31,834 nucleotides of DNA, taken from an uncultured Subdoligranulum sp. Its GTDB lineage: Bacteria > Bacillota > Clostridia > Oscillospirales > Ruminococcaceae. This document shows, one piece after another, positions 23,831-31,490 of this stretch. The position numbers were made by a program, and so were the translations under genes. A model generated the notes under the pieces. That model was not told the DNA's origin. It saw only the letters and a list, made by a program, of their open reading frames with translations, and ran no database searches. The DNA lies in contig CAJFFY010000029.1 in NCBI GenBank assembly GCA_904374465.1, positions 1-31,834 on the forward strand. The letters run 5' to 3'. The first letter of the stretch is position 1, and every line of letters begins with the position of its first letter.

Positions 23831-24652
23831 ATGGTGCGCATGGCAGCGGCCGAAGATCTCTCCGCGCTGGTGCGGCTGCGCAGCGCCCGGTATGGTGACA
23901 CACCGGCGGGCGCCGCCGGATGGCTGCAGAACGTGGCGGGACTTGCGCATATCTTTGTACTGGAAAAAACACAAGGACAGCCGGAAGCCATGCTGGCGGC
24001 GGTTCCTGTGGAGTATGCCCATCGCAAGGGCATTTGGTTCTGCGGGGCGGCAGCAGCGGAAGGTGTGGACTCTCGGAGTTTTTTGCCGCGGCTGCTCAGC
24101 GGTTGTCTGCGGGCTTTTGGTGCCAAAGAATACGATTTTGCGGTGTTGGCGCCGGAAAATGCCCAGGAGGCCAGAGACCTGGAAGCCCTGGGCTTTAAGA
24201 ATCTTCTGCCCATGCGGGTGCTGCAAAAGCCTATCCGACGCAACCTTTTGGCGCAGGCTGAATTTGACAGTCTGACGGTGCGGCATCTGCTGGAAATGCG
24301 TCTTCGGTGTCAGCCGGGTTGTATCCGATTGCCGGAATCCGCCATGAATGAAGTGATGACGCAGTTGTACCGCCGAGGCTTGACGGTGGTTTCCAACAGG
24401 CGCGGGTATGGTTTGTATTTTGTCAAAGGGGAAGAACTGCAGTTTATAGAACTGCAGGCAGACAATGATTCCTGTGCTGATACCTTGTTGCAGGCAGCCC
24501 GGGAAAAGACAGGTGCCGAGCGGGCGCGCATCCTGCTGGCAGAGAACCAGAGCCTGTATCTGGGGGCGGGACGCCGCTGCGGGTATGGAATGATTGCATT
24601 CCTGCGTGGGGAGTTCCCGGTTACGGATGTATATTTCAGAATGCTGCTGTGA
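23831..24652 (+). CDS. GNAT-like acetyltransferase, divergent
   Basis: 273 residues. The start at 23831 is preferred because GAAAGGGG (23815-23822) lies 8 bases upstream; an in-frame ATG at 23810 inside tmk would add seven residues. The N-terminal half resembles a GNAT fold: MAAAEDLSALVRLRSARYG at the start and ENAQEARDLEALGFKNL, which matches the end of GNAT domains where the acetyl-CoA-binding helix is followed by a Gly-Phe. The usual RxxGxG/A loop is not clear. The C-terminal half (about 140-273) shows no family I recognise. The gene sits between tmk and mltG in the operon. Function is unknown. Confidence 0.5.
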   Translation: MVRMAAAEDLSALVRLRSARYGDTPAGAAGWLQNVAGLAHIFVLEKTQGQPEAMLAAVPVEYAHRKGIWFCGAAAAEGVDSRSFLPRLLSGCLRAFGAKEYDFAVLAPENAQEARDLEALGFKNLLPMRVLQKPIRRNLLAQAEFDSLTVRHLLEMRLRCQPGCIRLPESAMNEVMTQLYRRGLTVVSNRRGYGLYFVKGEELQFIELQADNDSCADTLLQAAREKTGAERARILLAENQSLYLGAGRRCGYGMIAFLRGEFPVTDVYFRMLL

Positions 24653-24718
24653 GCAGCACAGATGGATTCTGCGCAGAGCGTGTACGGGCGCCCTGGCACA
24701 AAAGTAAGGAGATTCCCA

Positions 24719-26041
24719 ATGAGGATCAATCGAAACGACAGCACTAACGGTGCAGAAAACAAGGCTCCCCAGGTACAGCCTGCGGCGTCCATACCGCAGA
24801 GCGATCCGGAGCCGGCGCATAAAGATAAAAAGGAAAAAGTACACAAGAAGAAACATGCGGCGGATACCCGGAAAAAGCGGGAGCAAGAGGAACCGGGGGA
24901 GGAAGAACACGCCGGGCGGCGTTTCCCGTTTGGCTGCCTGATTGTGCTGATCATTCTGGCGCTGGTCGCCTTTGGCGGATACAAGGTCATGCAGTTCTAC
25001 GGCGAAATTGACGGCAAGACCTCTCTGGGGGAAGAACAGACCGTCACCATTGAACAGGGATCCTCTGTGGGAGCCATTGCCACACAATTGAAGGATGCCG
25101 GTATCATTGAGTATGACTGGCTCTTCAAGGAGTATGCCAAGTACAGCGGTAAAGCGGAAGGCATTCAGTATGGCGAATTCACACTGCGGTCGGGTATGGA
25201 TTACAACTCCATCATTCAGACCATCTCCCAGCAGGTACGGCGGCCTACTGCCAATGTGACCATTCCCGAAGGAACCACCGCCGTGGGCGTGGCGCAGATT
25301 TTCGTGGATGCCGGTCTTGTGGACAGCGTGGATACCTTCCTCAACTGTGCCAACGGTACCGATGGGTCGGATTTCAGTCAGTACAGTTTCTGGACCCAGA
25401 TTCCGGACAATGGGCGACTGATGAAGTGCGAAGGGTATCTTTTCCCGGAAACCTACAACGTCTATGCGGATGAGGATGTCTACTATTATGTGGATACCCT
25501 CTACAGCGAATTTGACAAAAAGACGGCCGGCCTTACGGATACCATCAATGCCAAGGGCACCACGATCGATGATGTGGTCAAGCTGGCCAGCTTTATCCAG
25601 GAGGAAGCCGGTGTGGAGTCGGAGGATGCCAAAGTCAGTGCCTGCTTCCACAACCGTCTGGAGTCCAGCGATCCCCTTTGGGCGGAGCATAAGCTGGAAT
25701 CCAACGCCTGCAGCTATATCACCCAGGATGTGGAGAACAACTACCTCTGGAACTCTCCTACGGCGGAGTATTACGGCTGGCCGGAGCAGGGCGCCATTCC
25801 GGAAGATGTATTGAGTCTGTACGACACCTATCAGATCAGCGGTCTGCCGGCAGGGCCCATCTCCTGCCCGGGCTATGCCGCTATCGAGGCGGCGCTTAAC
25901 CCGGACCAGCAGTATCTGGACGAAGGGTACTACTTCTTTGTCACAGGCCATCCCGATACCGATGTGGCCGGGCAGTACTTCTACGCCAAGACGGCGGAAG
26001 AACACCAGGCCAACGTGGAAAAAGCCGGTTGGGCCGGCTGA
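24719..26041 (+). CDS. mltG: Endolytic transglycosylase MltG
   Basis: 440 residues. MltG cleaves newly made glycan strands in the membrane and sets their length. The start at 24719 is chosen for AAGGAG 7 bases upstream. A charged cytoplasmic N-terminus of about 68 residues rich in Lys and Glu precedes one membrane helix (about 72-92). The extracellular YceG domain has a LysM-like part, EGYLFPETY (238-246), ASFIQEEAG (290-298) in the region that holds the catalytic glutamate of the family, and SGLPAGPISCPGYAAIEAAL near the C-terminus. It is the last gene of the recD2 cluster, followed by a strong terminator. Confidence 0.93.
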   Translation: MRINRNDSTNGAENKAPQVQPAASIPQSDPEPAHKDKKEKVHKKKHAADTRKKREQEEPGEEEHAGRRFPFGCLIVLIILALVAFGGYKVMQFYGEIDGKTSLGEEQTVTIEQGSSVGAIATQLKDAGIIEYDWLFKEYAKYSGKAEGIQYGEFTLRSGMDYNSIIQTISQQVRRPTANVTIPEGTTAVGVAQIFVDAGLVDSVDTFLNCANGTDGSDFSQYSFWTQIPDNGRLMKCEGYLFPETYNVYADEDVYYYVDTLYSEFDKKTAGLTDTINAKGTTIDDVVKLASFIQEEAGVESEDAKVSACFHNRLESSDPLWAEHKLESNACSYITQDVENNYLWNSPTAEYYGWPEQGAIPEDVLSLYDTYQISGLPAGPISCPGYAAIEAALNPDQQYLDEGYYFFVTGHPDTDVAGQYFYAKTAEEHQANVEKAGWAG

Positions 26042-26064
26042 TCCCAACCAACTTATACAAGAGA

Positions 26065-26092
26065 AGCGCCCGGCGCGTCCGGGCGCTTTTTT
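26065..26092 (+). terminator. Rho-independent terminator of the recD2-mltG cluster
   Basis: Perfect stem AGCGCCCGG (26065-26073) with CCGGGCGCT (26079-26087), loop CGCGT, T run to 26092. The ribosome binding site of the next gene begins at 26095. Confidence 0.94.
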
Positions 26093-26108
26093 ACAGGAGG
26101 ACAACATC

Positions 26109-27344
26109 ATGTTGCAACAACCCGAACTTTTGGCGCCTGCCGGCAGCCTGGAAACGTTGAAGTATGCAGTCCTGTACGGCGCTGATGCGGTGTACTGCGC
26201 TCTGCCGGAATTCGGCATGCGGGCGGCACCGGTCAACCTGACCGTGGAAGAACTGCAGGAGGGCTGTATTTTTGCCCATGCTCGGGGCAAAAAGGTTTAT
26301 CTGACGCTTAATACGCTGCCCACCAACGAGGAACTGAAAAAACTGCCCCGGTACATTGAGGATGCCGCCCAGGCGGGGGTGGATGCTTTTATTATTGCCG
26401 ATCTGGGTGTGCTGGCTTTGGCCAAAAAGTATGCGCCGGGGGTGGAACGGCACGTCTCCACACAGGCAGGCATCACCAACTACGAGGCCGCCCGGGTGGC
26501 CTATGAACTGGGCGCCAAGCGCGTGGTTCTGGCCCGGGAATTGCCTTTGACCGAGATTGCCCAGATCCGTGACAATTGTCCGCCGGAACTTGATCTGGAA
26601 GCCTTTGTACATGGGGCCATGTGCATGAGTGTGTCGGGACGCTGCCTGTTGTCCAGTTACATGACGGGGCGCAGCGGAAACCGCGGAGAATGCGCACAGC
26701 CCTGTCGCTGGAAGTACGCCCTGGTGGAGGAACGCCGCCCGGGACAGTATATGGAAATTGGCGAAAGCGAAAACGGCAGTTATATCCTCAACGCCAATGA
26801 TTTGTGCACGGCTCCGTTCCTGGATCTGATCTGCAAGGCAGGTGTGGATTCTCTTAAAATCGAAGGACGGGCCAAGACGTTCTACTATGTGGCTTCGGTC
26901 ACCAGCGCCTACCGTCGTGCGCTGGATGCCTACCTGAAGAATCCCTTCAGCGATCAGTACGAACTGCCTGATGATGTGATCGAAGAACTCAACCGTACCA
27001 GTCATCGCCACTATTCACCGGGCTTCTACTTTGGCAAGGAGCAAGCTCTGCAGACACCCAGCCATTCCTATGTGCGGGAATGGGATTTTATCGGCACGGT
27101 GGACTCCTGGGAAAACGGCATTGCCCACTGCACCCAGCGCGGCAAGTTCGCCCAGGGGGATACCCTCGAGGTATTGCAGCCGGACGGCCAGGTGGTAACG
27201 ATTACCCCGGCCTGGATTGAAAACGAGGAGGGAAAGCGTGTGGATGCCACGCCTCATCCCATGATGCAATATACCATTCCCTGCGAAACACCTCTGATGC
27301 CCTATAGTTTGTTGCGTATGCGCAAAGCCCAGGAAACGGAATAA
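26109..27344 (+). CDS. U32 family protein (peptidase/TrhP-like)
   Basis: 411 residues. The start at 26109 follows AGGAGG (26095-26100) by 8 bases. U32 proteins were named as collagenase-like peptidases, but several (TrhP/YegQ, RlhA, UbiU/V) are Fe-S proteins acting in RNA hydroxylation or ubiquinone synthesis. The N-terminal TIM-barrel start is LLAPAGSLETLKYAVLYGAD. The signature EAFVHGAMCMSVSGRCLLSS (164-183) and GRSGNRGECAQPCRW supply Cys172, Cys179, Cys195 and Cys199, the four-cysteine set typical of the Fe-S members. The length and layout favour a TrhP-type tRNA U34 hydroxylation role over proteolysis. No separate clear promoter is visible. Confidence 0.9.
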   Translation: MLQQPELLAPAGSLETLKYAVLYGADAVYCALPEFGMRAAPVNLTVEELQEGCIFAHARGKKVYLTLNTLPTNEELKKLPRYIEDAAQAGVDAFIIADLGVLALAKKYAPGVERHVSTQAGITNYEAARVAYELGAKRVVLARELPLTEIAQIRDNCPPELDLEAFVHGAMCMSVSGRCLLSSYMTGRSGNRGECAQPCRWKYALVEERRPGQYMEIGESENGSYILNANDLCTAPFLDLICKAGVDSLKIEGRAKTFYYVASVTSAYRRALDAYLKNPFSDQYELPDDVIEELNRTSHRHYSPGFYFGKEQALQTPSHSYVREWDFIGTVDSWENGIAHCTQRGKFAQGDTLEVLQPDGQVVTITPAWIENEEGKRVDATPHPMMQYTIPCETPLMPYSLLRMRKAQETE

Positions 27345-27350
27345 TACCAG

Positions 27351-27390
27351 AACAGCCCCGGAAGAATGTCGCTTCCGGGGCTGTTTGTTT
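27351..27390. terminator. Bidirectional terminator between U32 and helicase genes
   Basis: Perfect 14-bp stem AACAGCCCCGGAAG (27351-27364) with CTTCCGGGGCTGTT (27372-27385), then TGTTT. The helicase stop codon (27389-27391, minus strand) touches its edge, so it ends both convergent genes. Confidence 0.9.
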
Positions 27391-29785
27391 ATGGTACAGA
27401 GGGGGCTTCCTGTAGCTGCCAAAAATCCGACAATTCTTCGCGCAACTGCTGCGTGCTGTTGACGGTGCGCAGATGTGCCCAATGGGGCGGCATCAGCCGT
27501 CGGGTGTCGGGGGACATAAAACGGTCATCAATCAGCAATACCACCCCCCTGTCCTCCGGGGTGCGTATGACGCGGCCGGCAGCCTGCAGCACCTTGTTCA
27601 TGCCGGGAAAGCGGTAGGCATAGTCGAACCCGAAACCGCGGGTCTGCTCAAAATGCTCCCGGAGCTGCTCCTGGCGGGCTCCCACCTGGGGCAAACCGGG
27701 CCCCACCACAGCTACGCCGATCAATCGGTCCCCGGCAAGGTCCACACCTTCGCTGAAAACACCACCCAGGACGGCAAAGCCTACCAGAGGACGCTGCGGT
27801 TCCGGAGCAAAGCGGGCCAGGAAGGCCTCCCGGGACGCTTCATCCATGCTGGTTTCCTGGCGGAGGGTTTCAAGTTCCGGGTAGCGGACCGAAAAATCCT
27901 CCCACACGGTCTGCAGGTAGCTGTAGCTGGGAAAGAAAACCAGGTAGTTACCGGGTTTTCCCTGCGCCAGGCAGGCAATCAGGTCCGAAATGGCAGGTAC
28001 ACTGGCAGCGCGATTTTTATAGCGGGTGCTGACATTGCGGGCACACCAAAGCCCCAAATGCGCGTTGGGAAACGGACTGCGCAGCGCCACAGCATGGGCG
28101 TCTGGAAGGCCGCAAAGATCTTTATAGTACCCTGCCGGTGTCAGAGTAGCACTGAACAGCACAGCGGCGCGTCCCTTGGCGAAATCGGCGGCCAGAAAGG
28201 CGCTGGGATCCAGGCAAAGGAGAGAGGCGCACACCTCACTGCCATAGGCGGAAACCTGCAGAACAAAATGGTCGTCAAAGGTGTCCGCTACGCGCAGCCA
28301 GGCGCGGATATCAAAATAGAGTTGCAGCAACGCATCATGGGTCTCGTCGGCATCGGGGTGCTCTTCCAGCCAGTCCTGCAAGGGGTCACAAAGGTGCAAA
28401 AGCGCCCGGTCCAGCGCTTCGGCACGCTCCGATTCAAAGAAGGTTTTGCCGAAACGGTTTTCGGTACATTCCTCCTCGCAACGATGACGCCAGGCCAGAA
28501 ACAGATCGTTGACCTTGTTCAGGGCGTTTTTCAGCGGACTCTTTTTTTTGCCGAGTTTTTTCCGCGCGTCAAGGAAGGCGCTCTTGCACAGGGAAGCGCT
28601 GTGCATTTCCCGGGCTCTGGAAGGCAGGTTGTGGGCTTCATCCACCAAGAACAGATAATCGCCACGGCTCTCGAAAAAGCGTGTCAGGTGGACTACCGGG
28701 TCGAAGAGATAGTTGTAATCGGCAATGACCACGTCACACCACAGACTCAGGTCCAGGCCCAATTCGAAGGGACAAACCCGGAACTCTCTTGCCAGGGACT
28801 GCAAGATCTCCGCGGTCAAAGCGGATTGATCCAGGGCCTGCCAAAGGGCGTCCTTGATGCGGTCGTAGTATCCTTCCGCAAAGGGACAGGTCTCCGGTGT
28901 GCATTCCCGGACGCTTTGCAGGCATATTTTATCCTTGGCGGTCAGGGTGATGCTGCGTAATGTCAGGGAAGGGGTTTGACGATGTAGTAGAGCCAGGGCA
29001 CTCTCCGCCGCCGTGCGGGTGGTGCCGCGGGCAGTCAGATAAAAAACAGGGCCACCGTCTTCCAGCGCTTTCAGGGCCGGGAACAGTACGCTCATGGTTT
29101 TGCCGATGCCGGTGGGGGCCTGGCAAAGCAACTGGCCGCCTTCCCGGCAGGTTTTGTACACGGCGCCGATCATGGCCTTCTGGCCGGTACGGTAAGCCGG
29201 AAAGGGGAAGGAAAGGTCTTGTAAGCATTGCCGGCGTTGTTGCAGCCACTGGGAGGCTCGCTTGGCCCAGGGGGTGTATCGAGTCAGTAAATCCTGTACA
29301 AAGGCGTCCAGCTCTTCTGCCGTGTATTGTTGGGTAAACCGGTATTCCTTTTCTTCGTCCACCTGGTAGTAGTCCAGGCGGACGCCCATACGGGCAAGAT
29401 TGTTCTGTCGGGCATAGATGGCGGCATACACTTTGGCTTGGGCCCAGTGCTCAGGGGATTGCTCCCCGGTGATCTGTTCTGCAGGCAGAAGGGTGGTTTT
29501 GATTTCGTCCACGGTGACCAGACCTTGCGCATCGGTAAAAATACCGTCAGCCCGGCCCTCCAGCGTATAATCTATACCACAGCAGCCATACTGTTGGGTG
29601 AGGGAAACCTCCGCCGTATAGTCGGAAAATTCTTTGACCGCGGCTCGCTGCAATTTTCGATGTAGCCGTGCCCCCTCGTTGGCACGGTCAAAGCCGGTAA
29701 AACGACTGTCCAGACTGCCTGTGCGCAATAAAAATTCCACCAGACGCCGGATGGGCAACGTCAATGAAATAGATTCCGGCGACAT
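27389..29785 (-). CDS. RecB-like nuclease fused to Fe-S XPD/DinG-type helicase
   Basis: 798 residues. The N-terminal domain has the full RecB/Cas4-type PD-(D/E)XK set: GARLH (His42), EGRADG (Asp80), VDEIK (Glu94, Lys96) and QAKVY (Gln116, Tyr120). The rest is a superfamily 2 helicase: Walker A APTGIGKT (223-230), VDEAH (381-385), ATLTPAGYY, GVFSEGVDL and QAAGRVIR (motif VI). Cysteines 288, 295, 300 and 338 lie between motifs Ia and II, as for the 4Fe-4S cluster of XPD and DinG. A nuclease plus 5'-3' helicase in one chain suggests DNA end or flap processing. TAAGGAG precedes the start. It follows udg by 13 bases. Confidence 0.92.
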   Translation of the reverse strand: MSPESISLTLPIRRLVEFLLRTGSLDSRFTGFDRANEGARLHRKLQRAAVKEFSDYTAEVSLTQQYGCCGIDYTLEGRADGIFTDAQGLVTVDEIKTTLLPAEQITGEQSPEHWAQAKVYAAIYARQNNLARMGVRLDYYQVDEEKEYRFTQQYTAEELDAFVQDLLTRYTPWAKRASQWLQQRRQCLQDLSFPFPAYRTGQKAMIGAVYKTCREGGQLLCQAPTGIGKTMSVLFPALKALEDGGPVFYLTARGTTRTAAESALALLHRQTPSLTLRSITLTAKDKICLQSVRECTPETCPFAEGYYDRIKDALWQALDQSALTAEILQSLAREFRVCPFELGLDLSLWCDVVIADYNYLFDPVVHLTRFFESRGDYLFLVDEAHNLPSRAREMHSASLCKSAFLDARKKLGKKKSPLKNALNKVNDLFLAWRHRCEEECTENRFGKTFFESERAEALDRALLHLCDPLQDWLEEHPDADETHDALLQLYFDIRAWLRVADTFDDHFVLQVSAYGSEVCASLLCLDPSAFLAADFAKGRAAVLFSATLTPAGYYKDLCGLPDAHAVALRSPFPNAHLGLWCARNVSTRYKNRAASVPAISDLIACLAQGKPGNYLVFFPSYSYLQTVWEDFSVRYPELETLRQETSMDEASREAFLARFAPEPQRPLVGFAVLGGVFSEGVDLAGDRLIGVAVVGPGLPQVGARQEQLREHFEQTRGFGFDYAYRFPGMNKVLQAAGRVIRTPEDRGVVLLIDDRFMSPDTRRLMPPHWAHLRTVNSTQQLREELSDFWQLQEAPSVP

Positions 29786-29798
29786 GGTGGTTCACTCC

Positions 29799-30374
29799 TT
29801 ACTGGGATGAATAGGTGTGGGGGCATACCTGCGGTATTTTTTCGCGCAGCGCTACAAAATCCCCGAATACGGCAGGTTTGTTTACGGGATACCGCAGCAG
29901 AGCGGCCGGGTGATAGGTGGCCATGAACAGCGTACCGTGCTTGTCAAAAAATTTGCCGTGATCCCGGGAAACGGAAAAGCCCGGATCGATAAGCTGTTGG
30001 GCAGCGATGCGCCCCAGGCATACAACGATCTTAGGACGCAACAGCTGGAATTGTTGCCGGAGCCATGGCAGGCAGGATGATGATTCTTCCGGCAGCGGAT
30101 CACGGTTCTGGGGCGGACGACATTTGACGATGTTGGCAATATATACGTTCTTGTCGCGGTATAAATCCACTGCTTCCAGATAGTGGTCCAAAAGCTGGCC
30201 GCTGCGCCCCACAAAAGGCAGGCCTTGCTCGTCTTCGCTGGCGCCGGGGCCCTCTCCCACGAACAAAACTTCGGCGGTGGAAACACCCTGCCCGAAGACA
30301 ACGTGCTTGCGGGTGTCGCATAAACCGCAACGGCGGCACGCAAGACATTCTTGTTCCAATGTTTGTAAATCCAT
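29799..30374 (-). CDS. Family 4 uracil-DNA glycosylase (Fe-S)
   Basis: 191 residues. It removes uracil from DNA. Start choice: ATG 30374 has AGAGG 8 bases upstream; a GTG at 30383 also opens the frame but would abut that site. Motifs: CLACRRCGLCDTR (10-22), GEGPGASEDEQGLPFVGRSG (40-59) with the active-site GEGPG, NIVKCRPPQNRDP (81-93), and TYHPAALLR near the C-terminus. Cys13, Cys16, Cys85 and Cys101 fit the 4Fe-4S ligands of the family. It is upstream of, and probably co-transcribed with, the Fe-S nuclease-helicase. It is divergent from the PlsY-like gene. Confidence 0.95.
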   Translation of the reverse strand: MDLQTLEQECLACRRCGLCDTRKHVVFGQGVSTAEVLFVGEGPGASEDEQGLPFVGRSGQLLDHYLEAVDLYRDKNVYIANIVKCRPPQNRDPLPEESSSCLPWLRQQFQLLRPKIVVCLGRIAAQQLIDPGFSVSRDHGKFFDKHGTLFMATYHPAALLRYPVNKPAVFGDFVALREKIPQVCPHTYSSQ

Positions 30375-30424
30375 CCGGAGCACCTCTGTATTCTAAAAGT
30401 AGTTACGATAGGGGACGAAGGCTT

Positions 30425-30994
30425 ATGTCCGTAGAGCGCAGTGTACTGCTGGCAGGTCTGTGCCTGGTGGCCGGTTACGCGTTTGGAAATTTTCTGGCTG
30501 CAGAAATTGTGGCCCGGTGTATTGCCGGCGCGGGTATCCGGCGGGTTGGCAACGGAAGGCCGGATAGCGGCAACGTATCCCGCAGCCTCGGCAGGCCGGC
30601 AGGTCTGGCGGTGGTCGCCGGGGACGTACTGAAGACGGCGCTGGCTTGCTGGTTCTGCTATAAGCTGGCCGCGCCGGAACTTGGGTACGACGCCATGCTG
30701 TACGGCGGGCTGGGGACCCTGGCGGGGCAAGTCTGGCCCCTTTGGCTTCGCGGCAAAGGCGGGGACGCCACAGCGGTGCTCTGTACCTGGCTTACACTCT
30801 ATCTGCCCATTACAGGTGGGCTCTGTGTTCTGGCCGGGGCAGTGGTGGCGGCAGGGACCGGCAGACGTTCTTTGGCGGTAACTTTGATACCGGTGCTGGC
30901 AGTACCGGTGGCCTGGCTGCAATTTGGCATACACAGCGGACTTTTGGTTTTGCTGGGAGCCGTGATACAGATATACAGGCAAAGATACAGGTAA
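30425..30994 (+). CDS. PlsY-like membrane protein, catalytic motifs degenerate
   Basis: 189 residues, similar to PlsY (about 200), with several membrane helices. PlsY transfers acyl from acyl phosphate to glycerol-3-phosphate. Homology is seen in GYAFGNFLAAEIVAR (17-31), GIRRVGNGRPDSGNVSRSLG (37-56), VAGDVLKTALA (64-74) and LAGQVWPLWLRGKGG (99-113). But the usual GSGNxGATN is GNGRPDSGN, the His of GHxxP is Gln102, and KGGKGVAT has become KGGDATAV. The C-terminal family motif is also missing. It is either a non-catalytic paralogue or has a changed substrate. The start at 30425 is chosen by AGGGG 10 bases upstream. No clear terminator follows. Confidence 0.72.
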   Translation: MSVERSVLLAGLCLVAGYAFGNFLAAEIVARCIAGAGIRRVGNGRPDSGNVSRSLGRPAGLAVVAGDVLKTALACWFCYKLAAPELGYDAMLYGGLGTLAGQVWPLWLRGKGGDATAVLCTWLTLYLPITGGLCVLAGAVVAAGTGRRSLAVTLIPVLAVPVAWLQFGIHSGLLVLLGAVIQIYRQRYR

Positions 30995-31080
30995 AAAATC
31001 CGGGAAAGCAGAAAAAAATCCGGCGGGGTAAGACATAAGTCAATCGGACACTGCTACTATCATACCACCCTGCGGATGGT

Positions 31081-31159
31081 TTTGCAATGATAAAAAATAA
31101 CGATATAAAGATAAAAAATAAAAAAATATATTTTTTTTGAAAAAAGTTGGAAAAAACCC
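31081..31159 (+). promoter_or_regulatory. AT-rich stretch upstream of the tRNA promoter
   Basis: Runs of A and T from about 31090 to 31157 lie immediately before the -35 box. They could act as an UP element for the RNA polymerase alpha subunit. No gene or terminator is clear between 30995 and this stretch. Confidence 0.5.
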
Positions 31160-31188
31160 TTGACAGTTGGCACTTCTTTGGCTATAAT
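31160..31188 (+). promoter_or_regulatory. Consensus promoter of the tRNA operon
   Basis: Perfect TTGACA (31160-31165), 17-base spacer, perfect TATAAT (31183-31188). This is the strongest promoter in the window, as expected for stable RNA. The leader before tRNA-Asp is about 47 bases. Confidence 0.97.
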
Positions 31189-31241
31189 AGTCAACGTTGC
31201 AGCCGCCAAGACACAGACGCGGCGGTCAACAAGCTGGGTAT

Positions 31242-31318
31242 GGCCCGGTAGTTCAGTTGGTTAGAACGCTAGCCTGTCACGCTAGAGGTCGTCAGTTCGA
31301 GCCTGATTCGGGTCGCCA
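31242..31318 (+). tRNA. tRNA-Asp (GTC)
   Basis: 77 bases including an encoded CCA. Acceptor GGCCCGG pairs with TCGGGTC, with two G.T pairs. The anticodon loop CTGTCAC carries GTC, and the T loop TTCGAGC is normal. It is the first tRNA of a two-gene operon. Confidence 0.97.
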
Positions 31319-31358
31319 TTTGCTGACAGCGCTAGATTGCACTGTGGGCGTTTTCCAT

Positions 31359-31434
31359 AGGGGCATAGCTCAGTTGGTAGAGCAGCGGTCTCCAAAACCG
31401 CGTGCCGAGGGTTCGAATCCTTCTACCCCTGCCA
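31359..31434 (+). tRNA. tRNA-Trp (CCA)
   Basis: 76 bases including an encoded CCA. The anticodon loop CTCCAAA carries CCA in a GCGGT/ACCGC stem; D and T arms are normal. The acceptor stem AGGGGCA with TACCCCT has a C6.A67 mismatch, while the other six pairs are Watson-Crick. Related tRNAs usually have T6-A67 or C6-G67. Confidence 0.96.
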
Positions 31435-31439
31435 AGAAT

Positions 31440-31489
31440 AACCGCTAATTTTTAACGTTATATCGTTGAAAATTGGCGGTTTTTCTTTT
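31440..31489 (+). terminator. Terminator of the tRNA operon
   Basis: A 13-bp stem, AACCGCTAATTTT (31440-31452) with AAAATTGGCGGTT (31469-31481) including one T.G pair, extended by AACG/CGTT around TTATAT, then TTTCTTTT. It starts 5 bases after tRNA-Trp. Confidence 0.92.
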
Positions 31490-31490
31490 G

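Noticed and set aside
23597..26290. An 897-residue minus-strand open frame opposite tmk, the GNAT-like gene and mltG
   Set aside because: It crosses three well-supported genes and a terminator and has no family resemblance.
27389..29785. Type IV CRISPR-associated DinG
   Set aside because: No CRISPR array or cas gene is present, and the protein carries a RecB-like nuclease domain; it is better read as a general repair helicase.
31197..31448. An 83-residue open frame spanning both tRNA genes
   Set aside because: Its translation is that of the tRNA genes themselves, a well-known false protein type.
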